From Paracoccaceae bacterium (GTDB lineage: Bacteria > Pseudomonadota > Alphaproteobacteria > Rhodobacterales > Rhodobacteraceae), in assembly GCA_003605175.1 (NCBI GenBank), contig QWDA01000002.1, forward strand, positions 1-64,000: 64,000 nucleotides of DNA, given 5' to 3'. Both the position numbers and the translations under genes were made by a program. A model generated the notes under the pieces. The model was not told where the DNA came from. It did not search any database and saw only the letters and a list, made by a program, of their open reading frames with translations. Shown here piece after piece: positions 60,441-64,000 of the stretch (position 1 is the stretch's first letter; every line of letters starts with the position of its first letter).

Positions 60441-61619
60441 CTATTTCCCGACCATGCCGCGCAGCACGCCAATTCGTCGTTGGAGGGATGCTTCTTGCCT
60501 CATCAGCAGTTTTTCGACGGTGCGATTGTCCAGTCCTCTCAAATCCCGGGTTTCGATCAGGTAGCCAAGCGCGGCAAAGGCAACGTTGGCCGACTTGTCC
60601 AGCAGTGCGCTCCTGACAACCTGCGCGGTGTACGCATCCAACCCCAACTTCCTTTCCAAAGACCGACCTTCGTCCTTCCAGCTGTACTTTCCGTACAGAA
60701 TGGAGCGTGACGCGATCAGCCGCCGATAGGAACACTCAGATCTTTCCGCAATTTCGGGCAGCAAATCATCGGCGAAGCCGGCTTGAATGATCGCTCGCAG
60801 ATTTTGGTTGTTGTGGTCACCTGTACTCCCAAAGAGGAGAATGGAACGTATTGCCTCTTTCACGCCAGGGTACCTGATGAGCGCCTCTGCGACGGCCCTC
60901 TCGGGCTGTGACATGCGATTGAGTTTTTTGCTGTTCAGCAGCAACCCGATTGAACCCGCAATATTGAACGCCAGTCCGCCATTGGGGCCGACGTCATTCC
61001 TCATCAGTCTTTCAATGGTGTTGACCGCCGCGGCGCGCACTTCTGGCACCCGGTCGTTGAGCCGTAGAACGACCAACGCGAAGCCAATGTTCGGACCCAG
61101 GCCGTCGATCCGTGACAATCCAAGCTCTCGGACGAAGCCGGAGCGGGAGGTTATGAACGCCAATGCTGCCATGGGGTCCGCGGCACAAACGTGAGCGATC
61201 TCCATTTCGGAAAACCCGAACCTCGCTTGCTTCCCTGCTTCGTCGACGATCAGACCAAGTTTTCGATCAAGTGCGGACGCGGTCGCGATGCTCTCGTATC
61301 CAAGAGAAATTCCGACGCTGTTCCGTTCATCCATCAATCTAAACTTCGTGCCGCGAGGAATCGTCGACGCGACCTTGTCCAACAGAACCTTCCAGTTCGG
61401 TCTTCGCGAGGTTCTGACAGCGTCCTGAAACAACACCCTCAGATGCTTCGCGATGAGATCAAGCGTGTGGTCTCCTTGCCTGAATGCAAAGAACGCGGGG
61501 CCGCCATACTCATGGCTCAACACTTGCTCTGTCTCCCAGCCGAAATGGAAAGTTGAACACACAATGAAGTGCCGCAACGGCCGTGCAATCAGCATGTTCC
61601 AGGTTGACCGCGCGGGCAT
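60441..61619 (-). CDS. HEAT-like helical-repeat protein of unknown function, inserted in the his locus
   Basis: Up to 392 residues. No family is recognised. Residues about 165-290 read as repeated amphipathic helices (MAALAFITSRSGFVRELGLS, VPEVRAAAVNTIERLMRNDV) resembling HEAT/ARM repeats. No signal peptide, membrane helix or catalytic motif stands out. Base composition is clearly less GC-rich than the neighbours and codon use less biased, so it is probably acquired. The true start may be further in; MSHEYG-like sites lack ribosome motifs. It separates hisB and hisH, which are usually adjacent. Confidence 0.65.
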   Translation of the reverse strand: MPARSTWNMLIARPLRHFIVCSTFHFGWETEQVLSHEYGGPAFFAFRQGDHTLDLIAKHLRVLFQDAVRTSRRPNWKVLLDKVASTIPRGTKFRLMDERNSVGISLGYESIATASALDRKLGLIVDEAGKQARFGFSEMEIAHVCAADPMAALAFITSRSGFVRELGLSRIDGLGPNIGFALVVLRLNDRVPEVRAAAVNTIERLMRNDVGPNGGLAFNIAGSIGLLLNSKKLNRMSQPERAVAEALIRYPGVKEAIRSILLFGSTGDHNNQNLRAIIQAGFADDLLPEIAERSECSYRRLIASRSILYGKYSWKDEGRSLERKLGLDAYTAQVVRSALLDKSANVAFAALGYLIETRDLRGLDNRTVEKLLMRQEASLQRRIGVLRGMVGK

Positions 61620-61677
61620 CCGCTCGGCAAGCGTCTGGCTCCGATCGCTTTCGGCGACCTGCTTAGCTGGTGCCCCC

Positions 61678-62265
61678 TCAGAGCGCGCCCTTGGTCGAGG
61701 GGACGCGGCCGGCGGCGCGGGGGTCTGGTTCGACGGCGATGCGGAGCGCGCGGGCGACGGATTTGAAGGCGGCTTCGGCGATGTGGTGGCTGTTCAGGCC
61801 GTGGACGAGGTCCACGTGCAGCGTGATGCCGCCATGGGTCGCGAAGGCCTGGAAGAATTCGCGCACCAGTTCGGTGTCGAAGGTGCCGATCTTCGGCGTC
61901 GGCATCGCAAGGTTCCACACGAGGTAGGGCCGGCCCGAGAGGTCGAGCGCGGCGCGGACCTGAGCGTCGTCCATCGGCAGGGCGCATTCGCCGTAGCGGC
62001 GGATGCCGGCCTTGTCGCCGAGCGCCTGCGCCAGCGCCTGGCCGAGCGCGATGCCGGTATCCTCGACGCTGTGGTGGTCGTCGATATGGAGGTCGCCCGT
62101 GCAGGTGACCTTCATGTCGATCATCGCGTGGCGGGCGAGCTGGTCGAGCATGTGGTCGAAGAACCCGACGCCGGTCCGGTTGTCATAGGCGCCGCTGCCG
62201 TCGAGGTCGATCTCGACGGCGATGTCGGTTTCCGCGGTCTTCCGCGTGATGCTGGCCTTGCGCAT
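61678..62265 (-). CDS. hisB: imidazoleglycerol-phosphate dehydratase
   Basis: A 195-residue single-domain HisB. It starts [20 protein letters not shown] and has the two metal-binding His clusters, [18 protein letters not shown] with [19 protein letters not shown], and the second set with [19 protein letters not shown]. It dehydrates imidazoleglycerol phosphate to imidazoleacetol phosphate. It is the first his gene of this orientation in the window and is divergent from tupB. The fused phosphatase of enterobacterial HisB is absent, as is normal here. Confidence 0.95.
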   Translation of the reverse strand: MRKASITRKTAETDIAVEIDLDGSGAYDNRTGVGFFDHMLDQLARHAMIDMKVTCTGDLHIDDHHSVEDTGIALGQALAQALGDKAGIRRYGECALPMDDAQVRAALDLSGRPYLVWNLAMPTPKIGTFDTELVREFFQAFATHGGITLHVDLVHGLNSHHIAEAAFKSVARALRIAVEPDPRAAGRVPSTKGAL

Positions 62266-62509
62266 GGGGCGCTCCTTCCGGTGTCCCGGCGCTTATAGAA
62301 ACGCGCCGCAGCCGTTCCAAGCCGCGCGAGGGCGATTTCCGTGCCGCTGTGTGTCGGGAAGCGCAGCCGGGCGCGCCGGAAATTATGCAGTCATGCACAA
62401 AGATAGAGAAGCATGGCAAATGCATGCCCCGGTTTTCTTGGCACTTGCGGCCCGAAGAGTGGGGCGCTAGGATGGGCGGGCGGGAAATTTTGCAGTTCAG
62501 GGAGGAAAA

Positions 62510-63217
62510 TTGCAGGATTTCGGGGAAGCTTTCGGCCTGGCCTTTGGCCTCGTCGCGTCCGGGGATGCCGATCTCGTCGAGATCGTCGCCCTGTCGCTGC
62601 GGGTGAGCCTGTCGGCCACGGGGCTTGCCTGCCTGATCGGGCTGCCGCTCGGGGCGTTCCTCGCGGTCAGCCGCTTTCCGGGCCGCATGCCGGCGATCAT
62701 CGTCGTGAACGCGCTGATGGGCTTGCCGCCAGTGGTGGTGGGGCTCCTGATCTACCTGGCACTGTCCCGCGCCGGGCCGCTCGGAGTCCTCGGCGTGCTC
62801 TATACGCCCACGGCGATGATCGTCGCGCAGACCGTGCTGATCACGCCCATCGTCGCGGCCTTGTCGCGGCAGCTGATCGAGGATCTGCACGCCGAATATG
62901 CCGAGCAGTTCCGTTCGCTCTGCCTGACCCGCCGGCAGGAGGTGCAGGCGCTCTTGTGGGACGGGCGCTACGCGCTCCTGACCGTGGCTTTGGCCGGGTT
63001 CGGCCGCGCGGTGGCCGAGGTGGGCGCGGTGATGATCGTGGGCGGAAATATCGACCACCTGACACGGGTGATGACCACGGCGATCGCGCTCGAGACCTCG
63101 AAGGGCGATCTGGGCCTCGCGCTGGCGCTGGGCATCGTGCTGATGGTCATCGCGCTGGGGGTGAACGCGGCGGTGCAGAGCATCCGCCTGACCGCGGCGA
63201 GGTTCGCCTATGCGTGA
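62510..63217 (+). CDS. tupB: tungstate ABC transporter permease
   Basis: A 235-residue permease with five or six hydrophobic segments. LSLRVSLSATGLACLIGLPL and NALMGLPPVVVGLLIYLAL at the front, AVAEVGAVMIVGGNIDHLTR in the loop that contacts the ATPase, and LGIVLMVIALGVNAAVQSI at the end all match TupB. The start is TTG 62510, preceded by GGAGG with a 4-base gap; no ATG or GTG is in frame nearby. It overlaps tupC by 8 bases. A tupA binding protein was not seen and may lie beyond 64000. Confidence 0.85.
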   Translation: MQDFGEAFGLAFGLVASGDADLVEIVALSLRVSLSATGLACLIGLPLGAFLAVSRFPGRMPAIIVVNALMGLPPVVVGLLIYLALSRAGPLGVLGVLYTPTAMIVAQTVLITPIVAALSRQLIEDLHAEYAEQFRSLCLTRRQEVQALLWDGRYALLTVALAGFGRAVAEVGAVMIVGGNIDHLTRVMTTAIALETSKGDLGLALALGIVLMVIALGVNAAVQSIRLTAARFAYA

Positions 63218-63971
63218 CCTGGCGCTCGACCACTTCATTGCCGCGGGCCGCGCGGAGCTCGCGCCGGCGACGCTGCCGCTCCGGATCCAGGGGCTGCGGT
63301 TCGCGCGGCAGGGCCGGACGCTGATCCACGGGCTGGACCTCACGCTCGACCGGGGCGGGATCACCATGGTGATGGGGCCGAACGGCGCGGGCAAGAGCCT
63401 GCTCTTGCGGCTCGTCCACGGGCTGATCGCGCCTTGCGCCGGCGAGATCCTCTGGGGCGGGGCGCCGGTCTCGCCCGCGATCACGCGGCGGCAGGCGCTG
63501 GTGTTCCAGAAGCCGGTGCTCCTGCGCCGGTCGGTCGCGGCCAATCTGGATTTCGTCCTGAAGGCGCGCGGCAGGGCCTCGGCATCCACGCGCGAGGCGC
63601 TTCTTGCGCGCGTCGGCCTCGCGGGCCGGGGCGGCCAGCCCGCGCGGCTCCTCTCGGGCGGCGAGCAGCAGCGCCTCGCGCTCGCCCGGGCGCTTGCCAC
63701 CGAGCCCGAGGTGCTCCTGCTCGACGAGCCCACGGCGAGCCTCGACCCGGCCTCGGTGCAGGCCTTCGAGGCGATCGTGGCCGACGTGGCGCGGCAGGGG
63801 ACCAAGGTGCTGTTCGTCTCCCATGATATCGGCCAGGCGCGGCGGATGGCCGATGACGTGGTCTTCATCGCCGGCGGCTGGGTTGCCGAGCACAGCCCCG
63901 CAGAATGTTTTTTCGCCGCGCCCGACAGCGCGGTCGCCCGGGCCTATCTCGCCGGGCATCTCGTCCTTTGA
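63210..63971 (+). CDS. tupC: tungstate ABC transporter ATP-binding protein
   Basis: A 253-residue ABC ATPase. It has Walker A GPNGAGKSLLLR, Q-loop ALVFQKPVLLRRSV, signature LLSGGEQQRLALARALA, Walker B VLLLDEPTASLDP and switch His in FVSHDIGQARRMADD. The QKPVLLRRSV stretch is typical of molybdate/tungstate importers. Tungstate or molybdate supplied by this system could be used by formate dehydrogenase (fds) at the other end of the window. The gene ends 29 bases before the window does. Confidence 0.87.
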   Translation: MRDLALDHFIAAGRAELAPATLPLRIQGLRFARQGRTLIHGLDLTLDRGGITMVMGPNGAGKSLLLRLVHGLIAPCAGEILWGGAPVSPAITRRQALVFQKPVLLRRSVAANLDFVLKARGRASASTREALLARVGLAGRGGQPARLLSGGEQQRLALARALATEPEVLLLDEPTASLDPASVQAFEAIVADVARQGTKVLFVSHDIGQARRMADDVVFIAGGWVAEHSPAECFFAAPDSAVARAYLAGHLVL

Positions 63972-64000
63972 GCCACTGAGAAACGGAAAGTCAGGGAAAA

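Noticed and set aside
62266-62509. Possible small gene or riboswitch before tupB
   Set aside because: Only short AT-richer stretches and partial GCATG repeats were seen; no molybdenum/tungsten cofactor riboswitch pattern could be drawn with confidence.

Overview
The window is high-GC DNA with tightly packed, overlapping operons. Monomeric isocitrate dehydrogenase, the fdsGBACD formate dehydrogenase order, fused TAXI-TRAP transporters and split his genes all point to an alphaproteobacterium of the Rhodobacteraceae/Roseobacter type. This is judged from gene content only. No tRNA, rRNA or CRISPR array was seen.

Layout. 1-1300: the start of an IS5-like transposase, two tiny membrane proteins, then abutting fragments of three unrelated genes (Crp/Fnr, HAMP sensor, IorB-type molybdoenzyme). 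1387-8306: a LysR regulator and the complete soluble NAD-dependent formate dehydrogenase operon fdsGBACD. 8430-8700: IS3 and ABC-ATPase remnants. 8763-29441: a large aromatic-catabolism island. It holds a flavin monooxygenase, two paralogous zinc alcohol dehydrogenases, TetR and DoxX, a GcoA-like cytochrome P450 with its own ferredoxin and ferredoxin reductase, LigJ-like and LigK-like lower-pathway enzymes, a cupin, a cytoplasmic NMT1/THI5-like protein, a five-gene Liv-type ABC importer, a glutathionyl-hydroquinone reductase-like GST, an outer-membrane barrel and a LigM/DesA-like tetrahydrofolate O-demethylase. Five promoters in this island carry the same duplicated palindrome (ATACC-N4-GGTAT, two copies exactly 18 bp apart), so one regulator, most simply the TetR encoded here, probably controls all of it.

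29900-36455: a TAXI-TRAP transporter operon ending in a DctB/DctD-like two-component system whose regulator lacks GAFTGA. 36500-39400: a dehydrogenase remnant, an AtaL-like protein and a divergent NmrA/LysR pair. 39533-43878: kynurenine pathway (kynA, kynU) and icd. 44019-57396: a divergent nitrogen-metabolism locus with two class III aminotransferases facing a PuuR-like regulator, a second TAXI-TRAP system with UspA, a nitrilase-family amidohydrolase, a 915-residue Orn/Lys/Arg-type decarboxylase and an ATP-grasp enzyme. 57474-62265: hisA, hisH and hisB, interrupted by small genes and by one lower-GC gene of unknown function. 62510-63971: tungstate importer genes tupB and tupC.

How it fits together. 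The P450 and the LigM-like enzyme should strip methyl groups from methoxylated aromatics. P450 O-demethylation releases formaldehyde, which could end as formate for the adjacent Fds enzyme; LigM chemistry loads the methyl group on tetrahydrofolate. LigJ and LigK would finish a 4,5-cleavage (gallate/protocatechuate-type) route to pyruvate and oxaloacetate. No recognisable ring-cleavage dioxygenase is present, so the island is either incomplete or uses an unrecognised enzyme. The two strongest candidates for undescribed biology are this TetR-type regulon and the TRAP/decarboxylase/ATP-grasp/amidohydrolase cluster.
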